A DNA stretch of 64,000 nucleotides from Portulaca oleracea (GCA_029582165.1 CM055873.1:42835295-42899294); one strand, 5' to 3'; counted from the first letter of the stretch, positions 11,549 through 24,945 are shown. Notes: generated by a model from the letters alone, not told the origin. Translations and numbers: made by a program.

Positions 11549-13600
11549 ATGGTATCAGAGCCACCAATTGCATGCTAAAGTATTGTACTTGTATTCATAA
11601 TTAATTTTGTCAATAGTTGAATTATATTATGAATATGCTAGAGTAGATTTATGCCTAAAATTTTGAATCTTTATGAAAGTTTTAATCTTTAATGTTCATG
11701 ATAGCAAATCTGGAATTTTAATGTAAAATTTCATGCTTTGTTATTATTTGTTTCTTATTGCTTTTAATTAATCGATTTTATGTTTGTTTAATTGTTAAAT
11801 ATAACATGAACTCGATTTAATTTTGAATGTTTTAGAAACAATCATGTTTAATATTGTTAAACAGTAGGCAATACATGAAATAGGTCTAAATTCGCAAAAT
11901 AGGGTTTTGTAGAATTAATTTTCTGATTTAGTTTATTTACGGTAAATATGAAAAATCGAAATAAAATATCAAACGAACTCGAAAATTTCTGAAATTTGTA
12001 CTTGAGGTGTATGGAAGTGTTCTAGACTTACCCTAATATTTGTAGATTTTTCCCAATTAAAATGGATTTTTAATTGAGTTTTCAGATCTGAAGTGAATTA
12101 AAATTCGTTTAATTCTCTGAATTTTATAAATTTATAAAAGTTTGTAAAACTTCTGAAATTTTAAAGTACGTTACAGGGTAACCATACTTTCAGGGAAAAA
12201 ATTTTCTGTTAATTTATCCGATCAAATTATATTTTTTAATTTAGATTTTCAGATCTCAGAGAAATAAATTCGTTGTTTCTCTGAATTTTGTATATATATA
12301 GAATTTTGCAAATTTTCTGAAAATTTTACAGTAGGTTACTGGGTAACCATTCTGTTATGGATAAAATTTTCGTGAATTGTCGAAATCGTTTAATAATTTT
12401 CCTTTAATTTTCAGATTAACAGAAAAGTATAATTGTTTACTTTTCTAAATTTTATTCTAATTTTCGAAATTTGATAAAAATCTGAAATTTTTACAGTAGC
12501 ATATTGGATGAGCCTACTGTATGGAAAAATTATAAAATTTGATTTTTAAACTTATCGGACTACTATTATTTATTTTCCTCTTAAACGGAGAATTAAAAGG
12601 TTTAATTCCCTAAATTTTAACAATCTTTTAGAAATTGTTAAAATTTTGGAAAATATTCATATTTGAGTTGTTAGATAACACTATGATATGAAATCTTTTA
12701 ATTCGATAAGTTATGATAGTTTTATTTAAGTTTTTCATTCACGAAATTAACCAAAACTGGGAAGCAACACGGACCGTATTGATCCAACACAGACCGTGTT
12801 GCTAGCAGTTTTGGTGAATTCGTGTGTTTTAGGGTTTGTAATTAATTTTAGAAATTAATTATTAAATCCTATTACTACTAAATCAGATAATGGGCATAAA
12901 ATCTATTATTTTGTAAAGTTTAGGAAACTTACAATATCTTTGAAAGATATAGTATCTTTTAGACTCCTTGATTTTAGGAAAGTCAAGTATTTTGTATGTA
13001 TAGGTATAAAATCCTAAATCTATTTAGGTAACTAAGATAAAATTTGGATTTTGTTTATTATATTAATCATGCAAACCTTTTAGGAAATTTTATTTAGTAT
13101 TTATTTCCTTATATGTTATATTGCAATTATTTATATGCCTTTATAATTTGTTATTTAAGCATGTATTTATTGCAATGTTACATGTTTGCATGTGCTTCTA
13201 GTATGGCCATAGATAGTCAGTTTTATCGGTCTGCGTACCGGGTTGGGTGAAATACGGTCTGCGTACCGTCTTTGAATTAATTTTTAAATTTAATTTTCAG
13301 TTAAGTTTATTTTAATTCTTGTAAGGACTCAATTGTGAGGTCCAAATTGTAAATTGGTTGTAATTGGAGAATCAAATTGAGTGGGAGCCCAACAGTAATG
13401 GAGGTGATGATTCGAGTGGGAGCCCATCCAATGAAGTTGCAAGACTCAAGAAGACTTTCTTGAAGACTGTCAAGGCTTAGTTAAATTAGTTGATTAAGTC
13501 TAGGTGGCCATACTAGGGGTTTTATTTATGCTTTAAATTTGTTATTGCATGTTTTATTATGTCTTTTATGCTTTTCGAAAGAGTTCACCTAGAATTGCAT
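11549..13600. other. Copia element 1, long non-coding 5' interior
   Basis: Runs from the primer-binding site through about 2 kb of AT-rich DNA without a usable frame. It contains internally similar blocks of roughly 115-130 bp (for example around 12100-12190, 12270-12360 and 12420-12510, each with an 'acagtag(g)tta-like / gggtaacca-like' core) and one pair of the LTR-type palindromes at 12768-12802 (CAACACGGACCGTATTG and a relative). No gag reading frame could be followed here. Confidence 0.5.
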
Positions 13601-16600
13601 GCTTAGGATAATAAAACCTACTCTCAAAATTGAATTATTGCTCAACCTATCGAAACACCACTTAGATGGATAAATAAAGAAAGCCAAAGCGAATTATTTG
13701 TCCATCATTAATAAGTAGGGTGGGAGCTAGGTCAATTCAAATTGGCTATCAAAATAGTTTTGGGCCAAGAGCAGAGGAAGAGAAATATTGTATTCGATAC
13801 AAATTTCTTGCCAAGAGTCATTTTGAATGATCGATCATAAGATGATCCACCAAAGGTAACATGGGCTCGAGTTTTGTTGGGCCAAGGTCCACTTGAGCCC
13901 ATGGGTCTTGTGGGTCTTGGTTAAATTAAAACACTAAGTGAGAGTTAATAAAGTGTTTTGATTTGAAATTAAAATTAGTTTAATTTCTTTTGATGAATAA
14001 TAACTAAAAGGAACCAACTTGTCTCGTAGAATTATTTATGTCTTTTCACTCAAACATCCACCACTAATAAAATATTGTTTTCTCCTTGAGAAAGAGAAAA
14101 ACAATTAACACCAATTTCTTAATTGGCATTGCCATCGTAAGGTTGTCTTGAAGGCGATTAAAAAGAAACATGTCTTTGATATAACATTGAGCTAGTCATC
14201 AATATTAAGATGTCAATCAAGCCAAATGAATACATGTAATGTCATAGTATTCATACAATTTTAACTTCAAAATGTTTGAAGATTAGAGGAAGATTTCAAT
14301 ATTACCAACTCAAAACCAAGTTCATCGAACTAGTTAGAGTTGATAAATATGAAACCAATAACCAGATAGTCTCGGTTAAGGTAGATAAAGGCCAATTGAT
14401 GGCACTCATGTTCTGAAATAATTTGACTATTTTAAAACATGAGAAACCTCAGATCCCCTTTAGCCAAAAGATTGGCGACCAAAGATAGTCTTTTAGTGAA
14501 AGGGAAAATAAGATTTAAGAAATCTATCAAAGACAAGAAGTCAAAGGAAAGGTAAAGACAAACAGTTGTACATACCCAACCAATGACGGCAATCGGTTAA
14601 CAACCAGATCATGTATGACACTGGGAGCGTGAATAAGGAAGACTTGAGATATGATTTCAATTCTAGGCAAATGCGTATATGATACACACTACCCTTATTA
14701 AACCCATCTTTAAGTATAAGATACCGGCTGTGAAACTCACATTTATGTAAATGTGTAGGATCTACAACAAAGTAGATGTGCTTTGAAGGATGAGAGTCAG
14801 CCTACAAATAGGAACATACAATTAGTTGTAGCTCCTTATGAAGAGTTAGTTGTTTATCCATTTCCACAAGACTTTTGAGAGAAATTTATAGGTGATTCTA
14901 TGTTCTCATTATAAGTATTTCTTACTCTTAATTAGAGAGAGAGAGAGAGGATCTCGGATAAACACACCCAACATATCGAAACCAAAAGGTTTAAAAGGAA
15001 TAACTCATGTTCAAACATAAAACTTGTAACTATCTATTAAGTCATGCAAATCAGAGCGCATTCGGAAGCGTCACAGTGATAGACTTTTGAATGATAAGAC
15101 TTTGAAACATGTGATGTCTGCAAAGCATGACTGTACCTTTTACAAGAAAGGGTGAACGTGCCAACAAACACTCGTGCATATGGATGTATTTAGACCAATT
15201 GAGCACAAGTACAAGGGGTGAATTACTTTAAATCTTCAAGATGAATAAAATAACACATGGTGATTCATGTCTATGAGATTCATCTGAAGCTGGAATGTTA
15301 AAATAGTTTGAAGATTTCCAAAATGAAGTAGTCTTGGCGAAACAATGAGAGCACCTAGATAAGATCGAAAGGATGCTAATGGTTGAGCCAAGAATTTGAA
15401 CAAATGACTCAAATGAAACATAATTATGACACTATAAGCTTAAGTCATATTAATCAGAAATGTATTCAGAAACTGCATAGTGCAGGATTTTGGAAAACCT
15501 AAACTTTGAAAATTTCAATGTTTGCAAAGCATGTCTGATGAGTAAGATGACTAAAATCACCTCTTATTGGAATCGGTGAACAAGCTAATGACTTATTAGG
15601 ATGCATACATAATGATGTATGTGGGCCTATGAGCACTAGTGCTAGAAGAAGGTTTACCGTACTATTTCATCACTTTCAGTGACGATTTTTTAGTAGATAT
15701 GGGTATATCTACTTAATACGCCACAAGTCCAAATCCTTTGAAATTGTTCAAAGAGTTTCAAAGTGAAGTACAAAACCAACTTGGCAAGAAAATCAAAACC
15801 CTTCAATTAGGTTGAGGAGGTGAGTATTTGAACCAAAGATTTCATTGACCATTCCAGAGAATATGGAATTGTTTCATGACTCTCTCCTCTAAGAATACGA
15901 CATCTCAATGACGTATCTAAAAGAGAAATCACACCTTATTAGATATGGTGCGATCAATGATGGTTGAGTTAACATTGCCGATTACCTTTTGGGGATACAC
16001 GCAGTTAGTCATAGCTCTAATTACTGAATAAAGATTATCTGAAGCATTAGAGAAGACACCATATATGATATGGAGAAGAGAGGTTCTTGAACCGTCTTCT
16101 GAAAGAAAGGAGTATCACTTCTACAAACTGTTGTAGAGGAAAGTGTTTGTGTCTCAAAATACTTTCTTCTTAGAGAATATGTTATTATCTAAAAGAAAGA
16201 GTGGGAGAGATTTTGAACTTACCGAAGTTCGAGAGACACAAAACACTATAATCATCACATGAAACTCTGCTACTTGATCCTAGTTCAAATTTTCCTATTT
16301 GTCGGAAAATTAAGAACAAGGTTGAGGCAGTTGAAGTTTCTCAAAACGTTGAGGAGAGGGTGTCATGAACATTACTCCAAGCAAGGTCGTAACAACAACT
16401 CAAAGATATCGATCTTCTATGGATGAACGTGAGATGTTACTTTTAGAAAGTAATGACTCTACCTACATCAAAGAAGCTTTAAGTAAATCAAGATTCCATG
16501 CAACCAAGTCTAAAATGGATTCCATGTATTCAACCAAGTTTAGGACTTGGTTGATTTGTCTGAAGGTGTGAGCCATCAGGCATATGAGGGTTTTAAGGCA

Positions 16601-18549
16601 AAACATGGGTTCATTAAGATAGACATCAAGACTGAATTCAAAATTAGATTTTGAAGAAAGGTGTGTACTTGACACAACTGAGTGGTCTTTTGTTGGAATA
16701 ACTTGTAAACTTCAAGAGACCATCTGTGGTCTTAAGGAAGCTTCTAGGAGTTGGAATCATTGACCTTCTTGACCAGAATATCAAAAAGGTTTGACATACT
16801 GAGAAGTGCCAAAGATAATATTGTGTTTACAAGAAGTTCAGTGGGAGCAATGCGTTTTCTGATATTGTATGTGATTGATATACTGCCTACTGAGAAGAAT
16901 ATTCCAATGTTGCTTCTATTGAGGTTGACTTGGAAATAATTTTCAAAGTGAAGGATTGGTGGGGCTAAGAATTTTATTGGAAACAAGATCTATAATGATA
17001 GATTAAAGATTTTGATTGTTTGAATCAAAGTTAACTAGGTGTTGAATAGTTCAACTCACTTCGAGAATGGATTAATTTCCAAAATCATAGCATATCCTTA
17101 CGGAATTTGATTGTCTCAAAACAATCAGAAGTTCTAAGAAGGATGAGACATATAACTCATGCTTCAGGCGTGAGATTAATGTATGCCATGAGATGTTCAA
17201 AGTCCAACATAACATATACATTGTATATGTATAAGCAAAACTAAGGATGTGTCCTAAGTCTAAAGTGGTTGATAAAAGCTAAGTGTGAAGAGTTGCATTG
17301 ATGCTACACTCATGCAGAGAAATATGATTATCTGAAAGGTCAGAGAAAATTATACGATCTGTATTGAGTGGTATTGAGGTGAACTGGAAGAAGTTCCTAA
17401 CATGACATGCGGTTAATTCTACAAATAAGACAAGTATGACACGACTTTAGAAGTTGTGACAGAAACTGTTAGGATTGCAAAGTTCGTTTTTAGAACTGGG
17501 TGATGTTTCTAGCCTTGCGAGAGAAATGAAGCCTTATTGATAAGAGCCATCACTCAAGCAAAGGAACTGAAGCTCACTATGAATCCAAACATGTGTTCCG
17601 GAAATATCTTCCTATATGAAAGGTCATTAGTGAGATGGTATATGTACGAGGTTCATTGCAAATATTATGTACTAAACCCCTGTTGTAGTTATAGCATGAT
17701 AGTCATGCATGGGCAATATGTATTAAACACATTCCGGAATATTAACAAGTCAAATTTGCATGAATTGTTCATGAATTATGACCTTGTTGATTCATCATTG
17801 AGAATAAGATTCCAAAATTTACATCAATTGTGGTTTAGAATTATGTAAATGTCCAAAAAGGTTAGCGCATTCAAAATGGGAAATTGGATGATGTCCGATT
17901 TCTGAAACCCCATTAGTGAACTTGATAGCGCTAGTCTTGGTCGATAGTCGACCTGGTTCCTAATTGTATTATCACATAGGAACAGTGATAATATCAACAC
18001 AATTAGCATGTAGGATTGAGGTGATGATCAAGTTTCGTGATCATAGTGACGTGATGACATCATAAATCAGTCATATGGGTACTGTTGAGAACAACTACCG
18101 AACTGACCCGCAGTGGGAGCTCTTTAAGTTGGGAATTGTCATAGGAGCTCTCACTACTCAAAATTCCTAAATCCTGAGTTCAATACATAGACTACATGGT
18201 CTGTTGTGACTTTGGAGCGCGTCAAACGCCTTTCGTAACAGTAGGCTATAAAGGCGGTGTATGCAGGTTCTGATTGGATCATGTGAGAATGTGTGTCTGA
18301 ACAAGATGGCATTGTCCTCCCTATTAGGGACAATTGTCTTTTGGCCACTCGGTGAGATTGGACTGAAAATGCTTGGCCGAGCTCAGTTGAATCAATAGTT
18401 GATCATCTGTTTTTCAAAGTCTAAACTCGGAGATCGAGGAACGTTTCGGACCTTACATAAGGATGACATCAGCTTACCTTATCCGAACATGACACAGTAA
18501 GTGACAAGGGAATTCAAGGAATCGAACACTTGTGGGACAAGTGGGAGAT
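13600..18549 (+). pseudogene. Copia element 1, degenerate gag-pol
   Basis: No open frame exceeds about 100 codons, but the Copia polyprotein can be followed in fragments. CETHIYVN near 14730 corresponds to the protease-adjacent motif. A pre-integrase zinc segment with ISLSHINQKCIQKLHSAGF is at 15430-15510, and NDVCGPMSTSARRRFT at 15612-15660 is the integrase start. A reverse transcriptase relic at 16800-17000 reads RFLILYVIDILPTEKNIPM where YVDD(I/M)L is expected, so the active-site aspartates are not both present. A homologous but different integrase segment precedes at 14990-15400. The coding part is non-functional. Confidence 0.75.
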
Positions 18550-19476
18550 TGTTGGGAATGTCCCGACAATGTTCGATATACACGGAGTTTAAACCAAAGT
18601 GATATAGTAATTATATGTCTTTCTAGAGACCTCTATAATTAGTAATTAAATATGTTTAATTACAACTATATTACTTGGTCCTACTGGGTCACACAAGTCA
18701 GTACCCTGGAACAATGTATGTAGCCTAATTGATATTGTATCAAGTTTAGAAAAGTTGGGAATTGATTTCTTTGAGAAATCAGCCCAACACGGACCGAATT
18801 GGGTTCCACATGGGTCGTGTTGACCCAACACGGTCCGTGTTGACCCAACACGGTCCGTGTTGACCCAACACGGTCCGTGTTGACCCAACACGGTCCGTGT
18901 TGAGACACCACGGTCCTGTGGTGTCCATGGGCCGAATAATTGGACTCTCTGGAGTCCAACACGGACCGTGTTGATTCAACACGGATCGTGTTGATTCAAC
19001 ACGGACCGTGTTGGGCCTGAGAAGTGCGCCGTTGCGTTAAGTCGGCCCTTTAGGGTTTTGAACCCTTTCCCTAGGTTTTCTAAACACTATATAAAGGGAT
19101 CTCTGGGAGAGATTATTCCACACCAACTGCTTAAGACTCCTAGAGAGATACCAGGGTGATTTCCTGAGTTCCTCTCTCTTTTAGTTTGATTCTAGTTTGA
19201 GAAACATTCTCTTTCGAAACAATCTTACATACATCTTAGATTGAGATTCGTCTTGATCGGTCGATCTAGCAATCGGGTTCGAGTCTTTGCGTGGACTTTT
19301 CAAGAGAGGATTTGGCATTGGAATCTGGAAGGTCAACCTCTTCTTCAGCCGGAATTAGCAATCAGGTATAATTACTAAAGCCTCTGCAATTGTGTTGATT
19401 AATTGTTTATAACTGTTATAATATTCCGCCAATTAATCTGTATCTGTTTAGGAAATAGATAACCTAAAACCTAACA
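18550..19476 (+). repeat. Copia element 1, 3' LTR with expanded tandem palindromes
   Basis: 927 bp. It matches the 5' LTR closely at both ends but carries four tandem 20-bp units (TGACCCAACACGGTCCGTGT, 18821-18900) where the 5' LTR has one, and three palindromes instead of two after the GGAGTCC tract at about 18952-19015. Several short deletions relative to the 5' LTR occur at 19186-19310. Confidence 0.9.
18821..18900. repeat. 20-bp tandem repeat, four units, inside Copia LTR
   Basis: Four identical units TGACCCAACACGGTCCGTGT. Each contains the 17-bp palindrome CAACACGGTCCGTGTTG when read across unit borders, so the array could form a cruciform or serial hairpins in RNA. Confidence 0.92.
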
Positions 19477-19590
19477 GCACAATGCACAAAGCGTCCCCGC
19501 AACGAGGGTACGGGGAAACGTCCCACCAGAGGGATGTAATATTGGAAAACCTTACCTTGCATTTCTACAGGAGGCTTTATCTGAATAAAA
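19477..19590 (-). mobile_element. Probable SINE fragment, minus orientation, target of Copia element 1
   Basis: GCACAATGCACAAAGCGTCCC followed by a GGGGAAACGTCCC-like stretch, then CCTTACCTTGCATTTCTACA and AGGAGGCTTTATCTG. This matches my recollection of the reversed body of a widespread plant tRNA-derived SINE. The left part (AAGGGTAGCACA, about 10680-10691) lies on the other side of the Copia insertion. A database comparison would be needed to name it. Confidence 0.4.
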
Positions 19591-19850
19591 TTCAATTATA
19601 GAAATGATTCTGAGCTTATTTCTATAAATGTACTCCAAATCAACTTTATCCGAATTATTATTATGCAAAAATTATGATCAAAACGCAAATAAATCAAGGA
19701 ACTATAATATAGTGGAACAATAAGGTATTATTTATAAACCATGTAGCGATATATTTTCCAATTGATAGGAATTGTGTGATTGATGAATAATACTTGTCAT
19801 GGGTAGTTTGGTAGCTTTTCTTTATCCCTAACATATAATTTATTAGTAGT
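19591..19850. other. Spacer between two Copia elements
   Basis: AT-rich, no gene or repeat recognised. It ends in GTAGT, the likely target duplication of the next element. Confidence 0.45.
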
Positions 19851-20045
19851 TGTAGACTATGCAAATATCTCCTTGGTTGTTAGGTTGTTATCCAGCAGGC
19901 ACAATTTATTAGAGGTGTTTAACAACTCATCTTTTGTAGTGTTTATTCACTTTGCCCGTGTAAATATACACGTATTGCCTAGCAGACATTTGAAGGTTAT
20001 GACAATACAAAATATTTTCCAATTTCTCTCTCTTCTTGTTTTACA
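19851..20045 (+). repeat. Copia element 2, 5' LTR
   Basis: 195 bp, TG...CA, ending directly at the primer-binding site. It pairs with 24946-25040 over its first 95 bp. Confidence 0.8.
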
Positions 20046-20205
20046 TGGTATCAAAGCATAGGTTCTGAGGTTTCTTCATCAATTAATTTCCGCTCTGCGT
20101 TTTGATCAGTTTGTTGATCTTTCTTTGATCAACAATTGATTAGAGAGTTGATTAAATCAATTGTCTTCCTTCCTGCCTTATAATCATCATTTTTTTTCTT
20201 TGAGA

Positions 20206-23200
20206 ATGTCGATTGGAAATTCTCCTTCTAAGCGACTGGAGGATTATAACGCAGATCCCTTGTATCTGCATCCTTCATATCATCATAGGATGCAACTTAC
20301 CGATGTGAAGATGGACGAAACTAACTTTCATCAATGGAGCAGATATGTGCAGATTACTTTGCGCACCAAGGTGAAGTTAGGGTTTATCACTGGAAAATGC
20401 ATTGTTGGCATCATTGATCCCTTACATGAGCAATGGTTGAGGTGTGATATTATGGTCGTGAGTTGGATCTTGAATTCAATCGATCCCAATCTATCTGGTG
20501 CTTTCTTATTTGTTGACTACACTGCTCAAAATCTCTAGAATGAGTTGAATGAGAGGTTTGGGCAGAGTAATATGGTCCTTTATTGTTCAAGATCCAAAGT
20601 GAGATTTCTGAAATGTATCAAGGAAATGACAGTGTTGTCATTTACTACACCAAGCTCAAGAAACTCTGGGATGATTTATTGGATCTCAATGACATTCCTC
20701 TTTGAGACTGTAATCCAAAACATCCAAATTGCAAGGCTGTTAAGAAGACTGCTGAACTTGATCAATGACAGAAACTCATGCAGTTTCTCCTACATCTTGA
20801 TGATAGCTATGATGCTATCAAAGGTCAGATTCTCCTCATGGATCCCTTACCTACTGTCACGAAGGCTTATCATATGATTGAGCGCATTGAGCAACAAAAA
20901 GAGTTATAGGAAATCTATTGGTTGGGAGAAAAGTTGTTGTTGTTATAGGAAGAAACAATTAGGCTCAAGAAAATGATACTTTCAACTTAGCCTTGTTGGC
21001 TCGAGGATAAGAAGGGCCAAACAACTACAACTCAAAGAGTTTCAAGAAAGATAATAAGCAGCAAAAACAAAATAAATATTGTCCTCATTGTTGCAGGACT
21101 GGTCATATTATTGATTAGTGCTTTCTCATTCATGGCTTCCCTGAATGGTACATCATTCATGGCTTCCCTGAATGGTAAAAAGGTAGGAAGACTGCATGTT
21201 GCAGCTAATGTTGCTTCTTCTCATAATACCGAGGTTGTTGAAGACAAGCCTTTGGAAATTAATGATAACAGAAGGAGCTTGAGTCTGGAAAGGCTTCAGG
21301 AACGAGTCAATTTGATCTACATGTTGTGGCTCACGAAGTTCTGAGGCTCGTGAAAGGTAAACAAGTGAAGCAGTCAGGTTCTTACAATTCTGCTCACTTT
21401 GCAGGTAATTTCTCTTATACTTCTGCTTATTCTGGTGCTTGCTCTGCCTTGGTAAATAGTTGTAAGGGAACTTGGATTATTGATACAGGGGCCACAACCT
21501 ATATGACTTTCCATTATAACCTCTTTACCCTGCATTTTTGAATTACCTAAGCCTATTACTATTACCTTACCTGATGGGACACTCAAAAGTGTCACACAAG
21601 TTGGTCAAATAACCATTACAGATAACATTACCTTGAATAATGTCCTTTTTGTGTTACAGTTTCAATTCAATCTTTTTTCTGTTGCCAAACTGCTTGCCAA
21701 CCAACATTTATTGGCTATTTTTTTCTCTTGACCAATGTTGTATGTAGGAACCTACAACTAAAAAGGTTGTGGTTGTTGGAAATAAACTTGGAGGCTTATA
21801 CCAGTTACCATTCACTTCTGAAATGATCAATGTCCTGAGAATAATGTTTATGCTCATGTCAATTTTTCTTTAGATCCCAATTCTAACAGCTTACCATTTG
21901 TATATATCATACATGCTAGATTAGGACATACCTCCACCTCCACATTACAACATATATCCTGGTGTAAGAACCATATTGTTTCTGATCTTCCTTTTGAAGT
22001 TTGTGTAATGACAAAAATGCACTGTCTACCTTTTAATAAAAAAAGCAACATCAACATTGTTTGTCCATTCCAACTTGTTTACATGGATCTTAGTGGTCCA
22101 TGTAAGACTACTAATATTTCTGGTGCTTACTATTTTCTTACGTAAGTCGATGATTGCACAAGAACCACTTGGACTTATCTTTTGTAAAACAAGTCTCAAA
22201 CTATAAATATCATCATTATGTTTTTTAACCTGATTGAAACAAAATTTCACACCAAGATTCAAATCATCCGTATTGACAATAGCACTGAGTTTGTTAATCA
22301 TGTTTGTCAACAATTTTTTATTGATAAAGGTGTAATACATCAAAGATCTGTTGTAAAAACTCCACTACAAAACGGAGTGACAGAAAAGAAGCATAAGGAT
22401 CTACTCGAGATAGCTAGAGCTATTAGATTACATGCAAACTTACCTAACACTCTATTGGGGGGGGGGGGGAATACATTCTAGTTGCCATGCATTTAATCAA
22501 TCGTTTACCCATGAAAAATTTAAATTGGAAAACACCATTTGAAATGTTTTAAAAAAAGCCTCCTGACTACTCTAGTTTAAGGGTCATTGAATGCCTTTAT
22601 TTTGCCAAAAACTTGCATGTCACTGACAAATTTGACTCTAGATCTCGTAGGTGCATCTTTTTATGATAATCTTTTGGCATCAAAGGTTATAAACTGCTGG
22701 ACCTAACCACATTTCAAATCTTTCATAGTGGAGATGTCATTTTTTCAGAAACAAAATTTCCTTTTAAACGAAGGACCACTATTACTTCACCTCAGTCTTA
22801 TACTTCAACCCCTTGGTCTAATGTCCACAATTCTATTTTTAATAATACTGTCACTCAGACCCCAGACACATCAATTCTGGTTCCCAACTCTTCACTCAAT
22901 CCACACTTTGATAATTCTCATTTTTCTCCTTCTTTCACTCAAGCTTTCTCTCCTGATTCTATAATGGGTCCTTACTCTTTTCTGATTCAATCCACTCTCC
23001 ATCTGATTCTAATGATGTTTCAGTACTTCATGTTTCTGATTCTTTGTCATCCTTGCCATTACATACTTTTTCTCCTTCTTCTCATAATTCTTCTCTTCCT
23101 TCTTCTCCTCATCATTCTTCTTCACCTCATATACCCCTTCTCAAAAGATCTACTAGACAAAGATCAACTCTAATGTGGATGAAGGATTTTCAGTGTGCTC

Positions 23201-24843
23201 CTCTTTCTTCTACATCATCTACAAACCCAACTATTTCGAGGTTCTAAGTACTTCCTCACCATCCTTTCTTTCTTTTGCTAACTTGGCACATATTCTACAC
23301 CCTATGTGGCTTCTCTTTTATCTGTATTACATACTCTAGAGCCTTATACTTACAATCAAGCCAAGCAGTATCCCGAATGGGTGGATGCTATGCAGTAGGA
23401 ATTATCTTCTTTGGAAAAGAGTCATACCTAGTCTCTCACCAATTTACCTCAAGGGAAGAAGGCTCTAAGCTTTAAATGGGTCTACAAAATGAAATTCATG
23501 CTGGGTAGGGCAGTAGAGAGACATAAGGCAAGGTTGGTGATAAGAGGTTTTGAGCAAGTCAAGTACAAAGATTACAAACATACATTTCTCCTGTGGCCAA
23601 ACTCCCCATTGTTCGGATCTTCATTGCTTTAGCCAATGAAAAAAGTTGGCCTCTAAACCAGTTGGACATCAATAATGCTTTTCTCCATGGGTTCCTTGAT
23701 GAAGAGGTCTATATGCTTCCTCCCAAAGGTTACTTCAGTGCTAACCCAGGTGAGGTTTGTAAGCTTCTAAGATCTTTGTATGGGCTTAAGCAAGCCTCAC
23801 GACAATGGAATTAGGAGCTCACCAAATTCCTTCTTCGTCATGGTTTCATTCAGTCAAAGAGTGAGTATTCCTTGTTTACAAACTCGTGAGGCCCATGGGC
23901 TTTATACTTTTGGTCTTGTGTATGTTGATGATTTGCTCATTTCAGGGAGTGATGTTCTTGGGTTACAAATTATGAAGGCAACTCTTCATTCTGCTTTCAC
24001 AATTAAAGACCTAGGCTTGGCTAGGTACTTCTTGGAAATTGAACTTTCTAGATCTTCTTAAGGTATGTTCCTCAACCAATGCAAATATGTCATGAACATT
24101 ATTTCGGATGTTGGTTTGTCACATGCCAAGACCAGTCCCTTTCCTTTTCCCAGAGGGCTCAAACTTTCTATGGATGATGGGTGGTTGTTGGATGATCCTG
24201 GACAGTATTGCAAGCTTGTTGGCAGATTGTTATATCTCACTCTCACTCAGCTTGACATGTCCTATCCTGTCAAGCACTTGAGCCAATTTTTGCAAGCTCC
24301 TCGACAACCTCACTTTGATGCAGCTTTGCATGTCATACGCTATTTGACGGGCATTGTTACAAAAGGCTTGTTTTACCCCACTGGACATGGATTTACTGTT
24401 TGTGCATACTGTGATGCTGACTGGGGGTCATGTGCCATCTCTGTAAAGTCCTTAACCAGTTATTGTGTTTTTTTAGGAGATTCTTTGGTCTCTTGGAAAA
24501 ACAAAAAGCAGAAAACAATATCTAAGTCTTCCGTTGAGGCAGAATACAGAAGCATGTTTGCCACCACATTAGAGTTGGAGTGGATACATAGATATATCCC
24601 TCTACAGTGATAATCAGACAGCTCTTTAACAAGGGTTTTCTTCTTGATTTTCATGTTCCTAATTCTTTACCTCTATCCCTCTACTGTGATAATCAGGCAA
24701 CTCTTCACATAGTTGTCAATCCTGTGTTTCACGAGCGCACTCAACACTTGAACATTGACTGTCATACACCCGTGATAAACTTTTGGACAGGTTCATTCAG
24801 ACGCATCATGTCTCATCTCAAAATCAACTTGCTGATTTACTAA
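20206..24843 (+). pseudogene. Copia element 2 gag-pol polyprotein, broken by stops and frameshifts
   Basis: Domains in order. Gag starts MSIGNSPSKRLEDY (about 20206) with the MDETNFHQWSRYVQITLR block. A CCHC knuckle CPHC-x4-H-x4-C at 21080-21121 contains a stop. Protease has WIIDTGATTYM at about 21472, with the active DTG kept. Integrase spans about 22076-22480, with IRIDNSTEF and LQNGVTEKKHKDL. Reverse transcriptase begins near 23480, with [31 protein letters not shown] and an intact YVDDLLISGSD near 23920. RNase H has YCDADWGS and SKSSVEAEYRSM, at about 24400-24560. A run of 13 G at 22457-22469 interrupts the integrase frame. Several in-frame stops (for example 20539, 23814, 24061) make it inactive as read, though the motifs are much better kept than in Copia element 1. 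Confidence 0.85.
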
Positions 24844-24945
24844 CGAAACCCCTTGGTGAAGCACAACATTGTTTTTTGTCTTCAAGGAAAGGATTGTTAG
24901 ATTCTCCTCCAATTTATCCTTGGGGAGGGGGGGGGGGGGGAGGGG

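Larger units (their letters stand above)
10692..19476 (+). mobile_element. Ty1/Copia LTR retrotransposon, 8.8 kb, interior decayed
   Basis: LTRs lie at 10692-11548 and 18550-19476. The 5-bp duplication GCACA at 10687-10691 and 19477-19481 proves a single insertion event. The primer-binding site TGGTATCAGAGCC (11550-11562) matches initiator Met-tRNA, and a purine tract (AAGTGGGAGAT) precedes the 3' LTR. Decayed pol remains in Copia order: a protease relic near 14730, a pre-integrase/integrase relic at 14990-15400, a second one at 15430-16000, and reverse transcriptase pieces at 16370-17020 including a damaged YVDD region. All contain many stops and frameshifts. It inserted into a sequence resembling a minus-strand SINE fragment (see 19477-19590). 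Confidence 0.9.

Noticed and set aside
18646..18982. Repetitive proteins such as GPCWVNTDRVGSTRTVL encoded in the LTR
   Set aside because: These are translations of the palindromic 20-bp tandem repeats, with no start context or homology.
22457..22469. Run of 13 G as a deliberate frameshift signal in Copia integrase
   Set aside because: The frame carries many other lesions, so slippage or a sequencing error is the simpler reading.
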